Assembly (NCBI GenBank): GCA_963920525.1 | Contig: OY986438.1 | Coordinates: 93,610,057-93,674,056 of the forward strand | Reading direction: 5' to 3' | DNA from: Dichetophora obliterata | Taxonomy: Eukaryota; Arthropoda; Insecta; Diptera; Sciomyzidae | DNA: 64,000 nt | Part shown: one piece after another, positions 22,201 through 29,737 of the stretch | Numbering within the stretch: position 1 is the first letter of the stretch | Layout of the letters: each line of letters opens with the position of its first letter | Notes under the pieces: model-generated | Database searches by the model: none | Told to the model about the DNA's origin: nothing | The model's input: only the letters and a program-made list of their open reading frames with translations | Position numbers and translations under genes: made by a program

Positions 22201-25200
22201 CTGAAAAACCGAATGCTCGCTGCCGCTGAAACTATTTGTTTCTTTCATAGTTTGCAGCCGAAGTAAAATTTATTTATGAGTATTTACTTTATCAAAGTAA
22301 AAACTTTGATGCTTTTGCTATTTGGCAGCAGGAATTTAATCCCTGAACATTGGGTATGCATCAAAGTCATGAAATAACAGTTGATCCCGTAACGCCTAAG
22401 GGTGTGAAAATCGACCCCTCCCCATTCCACACAATTTTTTGCTTGACTCGACCAGCTCTTTTACCTTCGAAAATATTCGTACTCTTACGCTGGACACTCT
22501 GTATATTTTTGTTTTGTTTGTATAGAAATTTGAATGGTTCGATAAATTTTCATCAGATTAATATAAATTACTTACAATTCAAAAGGTATGAAAACGCCAA
22601 ATTAATAATCAATTAATAAAAATTTATGCGAAATATTTTAAACACTAGCACTTTTCACTATTATTGATACTTTTTAATCGTACACCGACAAACAAACGGG
22701 AACTTGTCCTTCCATGATGATCGGTTTTTTGAGAGATACATAAATTTGTTTTGTTTGCACAACAAAAGCAATAAGAAGCAGTAAGCTGAAGCAAAGTGAA
22801 TTCAGCGAACAACAACAACAACTTGTAGATGGAAATATTTTTTCAACTAACTTATAAACTAAATAGAATTTCGAAAGTTTGGCTTCGTCAGGAAACAATA
22901 TTAGAGGCGTAGAACAGTTAAGAAAAAATAATTTTAAAATCGGTCAACCCATTTATAAGTTATGCTCTGTCCAACATTTTTCAAACAAGCTGTTCCATGG
23001 GAGCTTCGCTAGCTGAAGAAGTTGATGATGAATGACGCGAATTACGTCATAGTGATTTTAACGATTTAAATTTAGAAATAAAAAAAGCGATTGTAGTGAA
23101 GCACTTTTTCTCTGGGGAAAAACGGTTTCTGCTGCTATACAAAAAATATTTAATCTAATTTCAAAAACAAAATGTGATCTATTCAAAAGTACAAATACTA
23201 TTTAAAGTTGTTTTTTTAACTGCTTATGTTATTGTTTATGTTTTTGTAAATTAATTGTTTTTTATTATTTTCATTTAAATAAATAGCAACAAAATTAAAC
23301 TTGCCGTTTTTTTAGGGTTAAAGTTTTTTTTGTTGAAAATACAGTTTTTTCGTTGAAAATACAGTTTTCTTTTGGAACTTAGAGTTTTTTAAAAAAACGT
23401 CTGGCAACTCTGGTCGGCACCCAAGAGGCACATGTTTTGCCAAGAGTCACACGAATTCTTATGCTCTTTCGCTCAGCATTGTTTTGGGTGATACGCAATT
23501 GTTTTGTGGCACTTCCACTTTTAGTCTCACTTTTAATTTTGCCGACCAATGACATAAATGCAGTGCTGCTTTTACCCCTTTTCCACACGTCAAGTTTTCT
23601 TGCCAGCAAGTCAAAAATACAAAAGAAAGAACAGCACAGAAGAGAAACTTGCCAGTACAGACTTACCTGTACCCAAGAATGATAGAGAAACAAGATAACG
23701 ATGTTCCGCATGTTTTACCGCTAGATGACGTAATTGGAGGCAACTGTTCCTATTGACTAAAAAGAGATGGTTTATAAGGAAAAACATAGAGATGGCAACA
23801 TTAAATTGACTCCAGTGACGACGATGTCGTAATCTTTTTTCTATCATTCTTGCCTGTACTGCAGACTTGCTGGCAAGAAAACTTTCCGTGTGGAAAAGGG
23901 GTCTTTCCAAGGGTCATAATAAGGTGCTGGCACTAGAGAGAAATGCACTCTTTTTCCGCCTTTGCCTGAACTGTCACTGTGCCTTTCTTTGTTATATGCA
24001 TTCATTTACTTGATTTCAGCTGGCATTATTTCTATCTCGCTTCTTCGGAGGTTACCTGCACCTGTCTGCCTGCCTGTCTGAATCGGCGTTCACTCTGTTT
24101 GCAACCATCTGGAGATTGATTAAAAAAACGTTCGTGGCGGACAACTGCGGCCTGCAAGTACCATAAAAATCTAAGAAAAAAATCTTATTGGTATATTTTT
24201 AAAAGATTTTCTTATTGAAAAAACTTTTAAGAAGATAGTACCGGTAAAAATTCCGCGAATTCTTGCTTTCTTTGCTTTAGCTTTCAGTCGTTGTTGCGAA
24301 GAGAATTGGTAGTCATTCGGGTATTTAAATAAGGTGATATAAAATAAGTAAAAATTTAGAATAATATTTCTGTTACAGAGCTAGTCTATGAATGTCTAGT
24401 GCTTGAGTGGCTCAGTTTCGGCATTATTAAAAATTTGCGGAGTGAACTAGAAAAAGGTTAGGATTAAAGACGTTATGAGTTTCTTTGAAGGCTTCAAATA
24501 CGTCGAATACTTTGATGTCAATCCTTATGAAATCGTCAAATCGCTCAACCATTTTAGATTATGCTTAAACTTGGTGGGAATGATAGAAGGATGGGTTGAA
24601 ACTTGGAGTTTCAAAGATAGAAACCTGTAGTCGCCAAACATTTAATAAAGTTATTTAATGTCTTTCTTCTTTTAGTATATCTCTCGGCATCAATACTTAC
24701 TCACAAACTTCGAAAACTACTTGTTGCAGTAAGTCTGGGAACTTTTGTACAATTGTTACTGGTTGACCCGAAGTCAAGCTAACACCGTACATAGGAGCAG
24801 TCGTATTATAGCGAGTTTTGCATAAACGTGCTGGTGTTCCTCTGCACTGTCTGCTGTCTGCGTTACTCAAAGAACGACCTGAAAAAGTTAGTTAAGATTC
24901 AGTTAAGTCAAGCGTTTAAAAACAAATGGAATGAAATCATGTGTATGTTAATGTTATCGTCATAGCATACCAATACGACTGCTTCCAATATCTTCATTAT
25001 TGACTTCATCATATGCCCTCAATAGAGTGCTTGTCGTCACAGCTGGATCAAGCGTTGATGGTAATTTACTTTGACGTCCACGTCTTGAGCTTCCGTTCCA
25101 ATTTGCAAACGTTCGCGCTACTGCCGCACTAATAAGTAAAACAACAGTTAATTGCTTTTATCTATGTTACATATAATAACACCATGTTTGTTACCAATAC

Positions 25201-27817
25201 ATAGAAAAATATGAAAAAATTAAATATTTGATGTGTGTGTGATCGATACGACCTACGTATACGTGATGGATCTACATACCTTGGATATGGTGCATTGTTT
25301 GGTCCCAGACAATCTGGAGAATCTCTCAGCGCATCTCCAGATAAATATTTTAAACCGGATCCACCGCTACACTTCAGCTGCTGATCAATACTGTTACCAG
25401 AGGGCCATAGTGCAGCTCTTACAACTTGTGTATGTAGTGTTATTATGAACCATAATGCAAAGATCTATAAGAAAATGCTGCAGTTAATAAAGGTAAGTAT
25501 TGCTCTTTTTAATGAATTAAAGGAATATAGCTATTTCTGTGTGCGATTTTATTCCATTGCGTAGAAGTAAAATGGAATTCGCCTTTTGGCCTCAAGCTAG
25601 GAAAGAAGAGGCATTGGAAAAGATAAATCCAAATTATAGAAGTCGTTTTTTTACACGAAAAGAAATAGATTTCTTAAAGCGCGTTTCCACAGTAATTTTT
25701 TTTCCGCAAAATAGGTATTGCACATTATTTTTATTTTATTTCATTTGATTCGTAGACTGATACAAGATCTTACAGACAGATTTTGTAGGTGTAAACACTT
25801 GATTGCACGCTCAAATCTTCCTTGGCTCATTCCGGCGATCATTGGAAGATGGTTTTTTAAAAACTAAAAATTTTCAAAATCGAGCATTATTCGATCTCTA
25901 CTAAAAATAATCATCGAAAAACTTTAAAAAAATTATTTTTCGTGTTGAATTGCTTCATGGAAAATGAAAATATTCATATCAGTACGATTTGCGGTGATCA
26001 ATCTTTTTGTTGACCGATTCGTATGCCACTCTTGTCGGCGAATCGCTTAAGACCCCTTTAGCCAATTCGTGTGCGAATCTTCCAGCGAATCGCTAAGGAC
26101 CTCGCTTGGCGATGAATTTAAGACTCTTCCCAGCGAATCGCTTATGAACCCTTTACGCCTCAGCTGCTTAAAGTCGGCGATACCTGGATGACTCCAAAAT
26201 GAGTTCACCGGTGATGTTCTCATCTTCCAAACGATTCTGAGGCGTTTGAAAATGTTTACAGGGTTGAATATAATTTAATTTTTTGTAGATTATAATGGAC
26301 AAAAAGTGGAGTGAAGACAAAACCATACAATTCCTTCAAGAGTACGAGAACCACAGTTGCTTGTGGAATGCGCATTCTTCACTGTACAAAAATAGACATT
26401 CTATGGAGAATGCATACTCGAAATTAGCCGAGGCAATGTGTATGACTGCTCCAGATGCCATGGCAAAGATTCGTTTCACAAGGACATCTTACGCCGCAGA
26501 AGTTGCTAAAATAAACAAAGGCAAGAAATTCAGGGGTAGGAGCAGATGAAGCTTATGTGCCGAAGGTGGCTTGGTTCCAGGTTGCACATAACATTCTGCT
26601 ACGTGCAGTTCAAATTAGGGAGAGCATGTCCACACTTTTTCCTCCAAATCCTCAATATGTTGATTCACAAACAATTTCAGGATAATTAAACAGATTTTTT
26701 TAATAATTTCTGCTTTTTTCTTGTTTCTCGCCTTTCATCTGGGGCCTTACTCTGTAATGCGGTTCGAAAAGCAAATGCGACTCGAAAATAAAATCACACC
26801 TTGTATTAACATGGTTTTTTGACAAATTTTTGATTAGTTCGAATTTAATGCAGACAAAAACAGCATGTTCAAGCAGAGGTAGAAGTTACTGCCAAAAGAG
26901 GCAATTTTTCAGTAGGAGTTTAAACTTTAGTCAAATTAAACCTAGCTTAACTCACCAAAATTGGACGTTTAAACTCGGTTTAACTAAATATTCTAGCATT
27001 CGTTGAAGTTAAATTGACTTAAATTATTATATAATGTGTTTCTTTTTGCCTAAACCGAGTTAAAACGTCCAATTTTGATGAGTTAAGCTCGGTTTAATTT
27101 GATTAGACTTTATACTCGTACTGAAAAACTGGCCCTAAGTAATCTTAGTTCAGATTTTGTATGCAATATCCAACATTGTCTAAGAAAATATTGACTGTGG
27201 AAACGCGCCTCTAAACTGAGAAATCATTTTGCTTGATTCGAGAATAAAACAATTCAAATTTACTTAAATCAAGACTAAAAACTAGTGTCCGAAGCCAAAG
27301 CCGAATGTTTGGCAAAATGGAAATAATCGGCCGAAGGTCAATGTCGAAACGGAATACTAATTTAATATTTAATTTAATAAAATACTAAAAATTGAATAAA
27401 ATTAAGTCCTTGCTTTTGCTATTTATTAATTTCAGTACAAAGAACGGCAACCAGTTCGAGTTTAACGCCAGAGTTTTTCTGTCAGATTTCTGTCAGTACA
27501 AAATTGATTCAACTCCTTTTTATGTCATTTTGTAGTTATTATCAATACTGCAAATCAGAGGTTTCTGTTATTGATTTAGTGACGTCAGGATAACGTAGAA
27601 AAGTATTGAATCGATTTCCGATCTATTAAAAAAACTACAGAAATGCAGTACTGACTGAAATTTGGCAGCCAATTTCTAGAGTTAACTTGGCCGTTACACT
27701 TAAGTCGACAATAACAAAAATGTAACAATTCAATTCATAAGAAAAACAAAATACTTAACATTTCATATAAAGATAATCGTTGATTACCTGAATCAATGAT
27801 ATGGTTATTGGTGGCAT
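7072..27817 (-). CDS. Spatzle-like secreted cystine-knot ligand, five coding exons
   Basis: The CDS joins 27788-27817, 25280-25464, 24971-25128, 24701-24878 and 7072-7255 on the minus strand: 735 nt, 244 residues and TAG. All four introns are GT-AG with good donors (GTAATC, GTATGT, GTATGC, GTAAGT), and every junction keeps phase. The start MPPITISLIQ joins IFALWFIITL, making a clear signal peptide (residues 1-27). Basic sites at residues 87-90 (RRGR) could be for proprotein processing. The C-terminal domain has Cys at 136, 144, 183, 188, 195, 226 and 228, ending GCVCKPKY. This spacing and the QTY segment fit the Spatzle/neurotrophin fold, i.e. an extracellular ligand for Toll-type receptors. 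The subtype is unassigned, and the family call is less certain than the exon structure. Trunk-like ligands are the main alternative. Confidence 0.8.
7256..8700. other. Start of the 17.4 kb intron: AT-rich, with a TGGTAATG palindromic repeat array
   Basis: No gene is seen. From about 8110 to 8670 the motif GTGGTAATG...CATTACCA recurs many times in both orientations. This makes a degenerate palindromic array like the subterminal repeats of hAT MITEs. An AGATGGGCATTTTCCATTACC start at about 8117 resembles a hAT-type terminus, but the matching other end was not found. Confidence 0.55.
8702..11955. mobile_element. DNA element with long inverted terminal arms (about 0.4 kb each)
   Basis: The left arm (about 8702-9110) and right arm (about 11548-11955) are diverged reverse complements along their whole length. 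The segment AAGGCGAGG(G)CGCCCAGC near the outer ends is well conserved. The interior of 2.4 kb has no recognisable transposase. It holds two perfect copies of a 16 bp palindrome (9857-9872, 10198-10213), three AGATCTCGACC-type motifs (about 10300, 10841, 11180), and a block near 10610-10720 (CAGACGGACAGACGAACATGG) of a kind I recognise as a common dispersed repeat in flies. No clear target duplication was found, so the outer limits are approximate. Confidence 0.7.
12266..12640 (+). repeat. Tandem repeat, 142 bp unit, about 2.6 copies, within Transib
   Basis: Copies start at 12266, 12408 and 12550, each with GACAAGTGGGCGTGGCAGCTG. The third copy is truncated and has a small internal duplication. 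Confidence 0.9.
12714..15028 (-). pseudogene. Transib (RAG1-like) transposase, frameshifted
   Basis: Fragments in order are 14799-15028, an intron (14639-14798; donor GTATAC, acceptor TTTTCAG, joining KDR to FLMKNSDW in frame), 14000-14638, 13362-14033, 13129-13361 in another frame, and 12714-13128. Recognisable marks are KWGGDGSCGHSTYKQ with the first Asp (13974-13976), TMIDGK with the second Asp (13653-13655), a CYICGAKP zinc pair followed by LHAW, and IGQLSEEAQEARNKD with the catalytic Glu (12988-12990). That last motif parallels the RAG1 Glu region. Frameshifts lie near 14000 and 13370, and a poly-T expansion sits near 13130. All three acidic residues survive, but the frame does not. A RAG2-like partner is absent. 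Confidence 0.85.
17346..19184 (+). mobile_element. hAT-type non-autonomous element, 1.84 kb
   Basis: The ends are CAGAGCTAGG and, inverted, TAGAGCTGGG. The 8 bp duplication ATTGAAAT is at 17338-17345 and 19185-19192. The end sequence and the 8 bp target are typical of hAT MITEs. The interior (17346-17610 and 18970-19170) is full of CGATTACAGTAATCG-like palindromes. It is interrupted by a second hAT-type element. Confidence 0.9.
17802..18755 (+). mobile_element. Second hAT-type non-autonomous element, 954 bp, nested
   Basis: It begins CAGGCCTGTATCCAGC and ends in the inverted form (GGCTGCAGGCCTG). The 8 bp duplication ATAATAAG is at 17794-17801 and 18756-18763. There is no transposase. Confidence 0.92.
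19618..19751. repeat. Foldback (hairpin) element, 58 bp arms
   Basis: Arms 19618-19675 and 19695-19751 are reverse complements. Within them is a perfect stretch of over 30 bp including AAGTCGACTCTAAATTTAGT. The spacer is about 19 bp. Confidence 0.9.
20640..21066. mobile_element. PIF/Harbinger-type MITE, 427 bp
   Basis: Inverted ends AGGCTTGATTACCCAAGCG, with a 3 bp duplication TTA (20637-20639, 21067-21069). It interrupts the helicase frame. Repeated GTAACGTNGCGTGACG-like motifs lie inside. Confidence 0.88.
21230..21709. mobile_element. MITE with CAAGAATGATAG ends, 480 bp
   Basis: Inverted ends CAAGAATGATAGAA, with a direct duplication GGATATCTC (21221-21229 and 21710-21718). It has the same ends as the copies at 12128-16931 and 23674-23852 but a different interior, so it is a related subfamily. 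Confidence 0.88.
21771..21988. repeat. Inverted duplication of a helicase fragment
   Basis: Arms 21771-21817 and 21943-21988 are near-perfect reverse complements around a 125 bp spacer. The left arm includes helicase codons, so part of the Helitron frame has been duplicated in inverted orientation. Confidence 0.8.
21989..23574. other. Intron sequence, no gene recognised
   Basis: Positions 21995-22340 are relatively GC-rich with repeated AGCAGCAGC / GCAACAGC motifs and look like part of an unclassified repeat. Positions 22350-23400 are AT-rich with no convincing frame. Confidence 0.5.
23575..23905. repeat. Foldback element interrupted by a MITE
   Basis: Arms about 23575-23618 and 23864-23905 are inverted copies (CCCTTTTCCACACG, TTTTCTTGCCAGCAAGT). 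The MITE at 23674-23852 lies in the loop. Confidence 0.8.
23674..23852. mobile_element. MITE with CAAGAATGATAG ends, 179 bp, intact copy
   Basis: The ends are CAAGAATGATAG and its inverse. The 8 bp duplication is CCTGTACC / CCTGTACT (23666-23673, 23853-23860; one mismatch). It matches, inverted, the MITE that hosts the Transib insertion, and so shows that site unoccupied. Confidence 0.9.
24475..24630 (+). CDS. Small ORF, 51 residues, unrecognised
   Basis: It opens MSFFEGFKYVEYFDVNPYE and ends with TAG at 24628-24630. An AATAAA follows 17 bases after the stop (about 24645). A TCAGT initiator-like site at 24285 and an intron-like tract ending TTCTGTTACAG (about 24378) precede it. It lies on the opposite strand within the big intron of the Spatzle-like gene. 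The amino-acid composition looks protein-like, but I do not recognise it. It could be a nested gene, the first exon of a longer gene (a GTGGGA donor at about 24578 would allow this) or a retroposed fragment. Confidence 0.35.
   Translation: MSFFEGFKYVEYFDVNPYEIVKSLNHFRLCLNLVGMIEGWVETWSFKDRNL
24701..24878 (-). CDS. Spatzle-like gene, fourth coding exon (first half of cystine knot)
   Basis: It holds Cys136, Cys144 and Cys183 of the C-terminal domain. It ends in the codon shared with the last exon (GA plus A, Glu184). The donor GTAAGT opens a 17,445 bp intron. Confidence 0.87.
24971..25128 (-). CDS. Spatzle-like gene, third coding exon (pro-region)
   Basis: This is the pro-region, 52 full codons and no cysteine, with the basic cluster SSRRGRQS. 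Introns on its two sides are only 151 bp and 92 bp. The acceptor is CTTATTAG and the donor GTATGC, ending in phase 1. Confidence 0.87.
25280..25464 (-). CDS. Spatzle-like gene, second coding exon
   Basis: It carries the signal-peptide core and a short Gly/Ser-rich segment with two cysteines (residues 42 and 62). The acceptor is CTTATAG and the donor GTATGT. It ends in phase 2, matching the single T that opens the next exon. Confidence 0.85.
25465..26290. other. First intron of the Spatzle-like gene: no gene; short CAGCGAATCGCTTA repeats
   Basis: An ORF at 25539-25748 is unrecognised. Between 26030 and 26160 the motif CAGCGAATCGCTTA recurs three to four times with spacers of about 50 bp. Confidence 0.5.
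26295..26685 (+). pseudogene. MADF-domain protein, frameshifted (possible Harbinger accessory gene)
   Basis: Residues 1-45 of the frame from 26295 fit a MADF (Myb/SANT-like) DNA-binding domain: WSEDKTIQFLQEYENHSCLW, then YSKLAEAM. A second segment IRFTRTSYAAEVAKI follows. At about 26530 the frame shifts by one. The continuing sequence DEAYVPKVAWFQVAHNILL is the typical tail of these proteins and ends with TAA at 26683-26685. An acceptor-like TTTTTTGTAG lies just before the ATG. In insects such MADF proteins often accompany PIF/Harbinger transposases, but no transposase is seen here. It could also be a retained host gene fragment. Confidence 0.65.
26741..26783 (+). repeat. 43 bp repeat shared with 4338-4380
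   Basis: GGGGCCTTACTCTGTAATGC and the following 23 bases match the copy at 4338-4380 with only a few differences. It lies just after the MADF fragment. It may be one terminus of a DNA element, as GGGCCTT-like starts are seen in Harbinger-type elements. Confidence 0.6.
26898..27135. mobile_element. Palindromic MITE, 238 bp (first copy)
   Basis: The two halves are inverted copies with motifs AGTTTAAACTTTAGTCAAAT and TTAACTCACCAAAATTGGAC. It is homologous to 50448-50686. The left end is eroded. The right end is GGCCC followed by TAA. Confidence 0.85.
27136..27787. other. Intron sequence without recognisable features
   Basis: AT-rich intron 1 of the Spatzle-like gene. Nothing supportable was seen. 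Confidence 0.5.
27788..27817 (-). CDS. Spatzle-like gene, first coding exon
   Basis: ATG at 27815-27817 plus nine codons, ending CAG before the donor GTAATC. On its own it is tiny. It is supported because it joins exon 2 in phase 0 and completes a signal peptide whose hydrophobic core spans the junction. Exon 2 has an in-frame stop just upstream of its acceptor, so an upstream start exon is required. Confidence 0.7.
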
Positions 27818-27826
27818 GATATAACG

Positions 27827-28040
27827 TCCATTATGTCTATGGACTTATAGACATAATGTCCGTGGACCTTATGTCTGAATTGAAATGGACAGTTTGACCG
27901 TTTTTGACCTTGTACGAAATGTTGTAGTTCTGAAAGCAATATTCCGTACAAGGGCAAATCAACTTTTTGAATACGGACATAATGTCAATGAATCCTCTTT
28001 CCGCTTTGTTTTGGACATTATGTCCGTTTGCGAAGAAGAA
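27827..28040. repeat. GGACATAATGTCC palindrome cluster just upstream of the start codon
   Basis: The core GACATAATGTCC and variants occur at about 27830, 27852, 27978 and 28013 in both orientations, and CAAGGTC/ACAAGGGC inverted blocks lie between. It may be a small foldback inserted in the 5' UTR or promoter of the Spatzle-like gene. Confidence 0.55.
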
Positions 28041-28394
28041 ATAAAACAAATCAATAGTAATATTTAAAAATACTGCTTTCTGCCACTCTGAGAGTGTTCT
28101 TCACAATAACCCAGTGGGGAAATGAGAAGTCATTACTGCCAGTAACTAGTTATCATGTAAGCATATGCCATTACGCCTTCGCTTACAATTTGTAAAAAAA
28201 TAATGTTAAACAAAATGCCCCGTAACAACAGTCGCAATGCGCATTCAATTATTGCTCTGTTTTGATGCCGGTTTCGATGCGTAAAGTGCAATTTCTAGAT
28301 CTTTTAGTGCCCAAAGTGATTTCCATGCATTCGGTTGATCAAGTTTATACTATAAAGTGAAATAACACAAAGCATTTAAACAAAAATCAATACG

Positions 28395-28400
28395 GTAAGT
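28395..28400 (+). other. Strong splice-donor-like site, possible divergent first exon
   Basis: TACG|GTAAGTGT after an AT-rich leader (28330-28394) without ATG resembles a non-coding first exon reading away from the Spatzle-like gene. No downstream exon was recognised. Confidence 0.2.
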
Positions 28401-28550
28401 GTGATTGGAAAACTAAATAAAAATGATTTTTATATCTTTTTATAAAAGATATAATTATATATTTGCTATTATAATAAAAGCATAGGCAAAATAAATTCAT
28501 CTCGGCTAGTTAAAAAAGAAAAATATATTTGGAAGCTAAGAAAAATAAAT

Positions 28551-28588
28551 TTAACTCCGACAGACATTGTTTAGTCTGTCGGAGTTAA
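28551..28588. repeat. Perfect 15 bp hairpin
   Basis: Arms TTAACTCCGACAGAC and its exact reverse complement with an 8 nt loop. No U-run typical of a terminator follows. The role is unknown. Confidence 0.8.
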
Positions 28589-29225
28589 TTCTTTAGAAGT
28601 CTTTTTAGAAGTCTTCAGTAATTCTTTAGAAGTTTCTAAAAATTTATGAATTGTAGCAAACAATGATGATTTAAAAAAAAATTAAAAATTAACCATTAAA
28701 AACAGTTCAAGGATCTCAAAAACGTAGTCCAAATGCTCTATGGTAAGAAATGCCTCAAGTTTCCTGGGTGGATATTTATTAATTATTTTTTCAACGTACA
28801 ATTTCATCTAAAATGATTACTTGGAAATTAGTTTTATATACAGTCAGAGTCAAAAATTAGTATACAGTTCAAAATAAGAGATTGAAAATCATCGAACTTT
28901 TATAATATGCTTCTAGGTAAAAATATTTTCACCTAGTACTGTACTCTGTAGTTTGTAGCTGTGATATTCAATAGCAAAAACAACAATAACACGTTTGTTT
29001 TTGTAGAATTTAAAAACCCCAGAAAAATGCAGTCAAAAATTTGTATACAGCGCTTGGTTTACTAAGCAAATTTGACTGAGCTAAAGATCTGACCGTTATC
29101 AAAGCCGCTATAATTGTCTTAGTTGATGCTGTATTTAATCTTAATCTTAGTTGATGGTCATATTTTGGTGCGTAAACATAAATATATCGGTTATATCGGT
29201 TATATCGGTTTTATGTACATAATGG

Positions 29226-29735
29226 AAAAGAGCTCTATTTAGAAGTGCGTAATTTAATAATAAGTCATCGAAAAGATGGAAAATCGCTGGGAGATATAGC
29301 GAAAATTATTAAAAAAAGTAGAGCAACAATATAAAAAGTTGTCGAAAGGAATAATATTCGAGGTAATGTTAAAACTGCGGAACGCTCTCGTTGCCCTCGA
29401 ATTGTATCATCACTTGAAGAACGAAAAATAGTGATAGAAGTAAAGAACATGCCAAAGTCAAGTGCAGTTCAAATCGCCGAGAATCTTTCCAATGAACACT
29501 CGAAGACAGTCAGTGCATCAACTATTCGCAGAATACTGAATAAGAATGGTTTGCATGGCCGAATTGCAAAGAAAAACCTTGCATTTCAGCAGTCAACCGT
29601 TCTAAACGTAAAGACTTCGCAAAAGCACACCTAAAATATCCACAAACGTTTTGAAATAATGCTTTTTTCAGTGATGAAAGTAAATTTGAGATACTTGGAG
29701 CAAAAAGGAGTGGTAAGGTCTGGAGAACAAAAAAT
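29226..29735 (+). pseudogene. Tc1-like transposase, N-terminal half
   Basis: The helix-turn-helix region (GDIAKIIKKS, STIRRILNKNGLHGR) leads to FSDESKFEI with the first catalytic Asp, then VWRTKNSA, where it stops at the LINE insertion. An in-frame stop near 29331 and a frameshift near 29600 disable it. Confidence 0.88.
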
Positions 29736-29737
29736 AG

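Noticed and set aside
23379..23910. Overlapping ORFs on both strands near 23400-23900
   Set aside because: They span foldback arms and the MITE; open frames arise from the inverted repeats.
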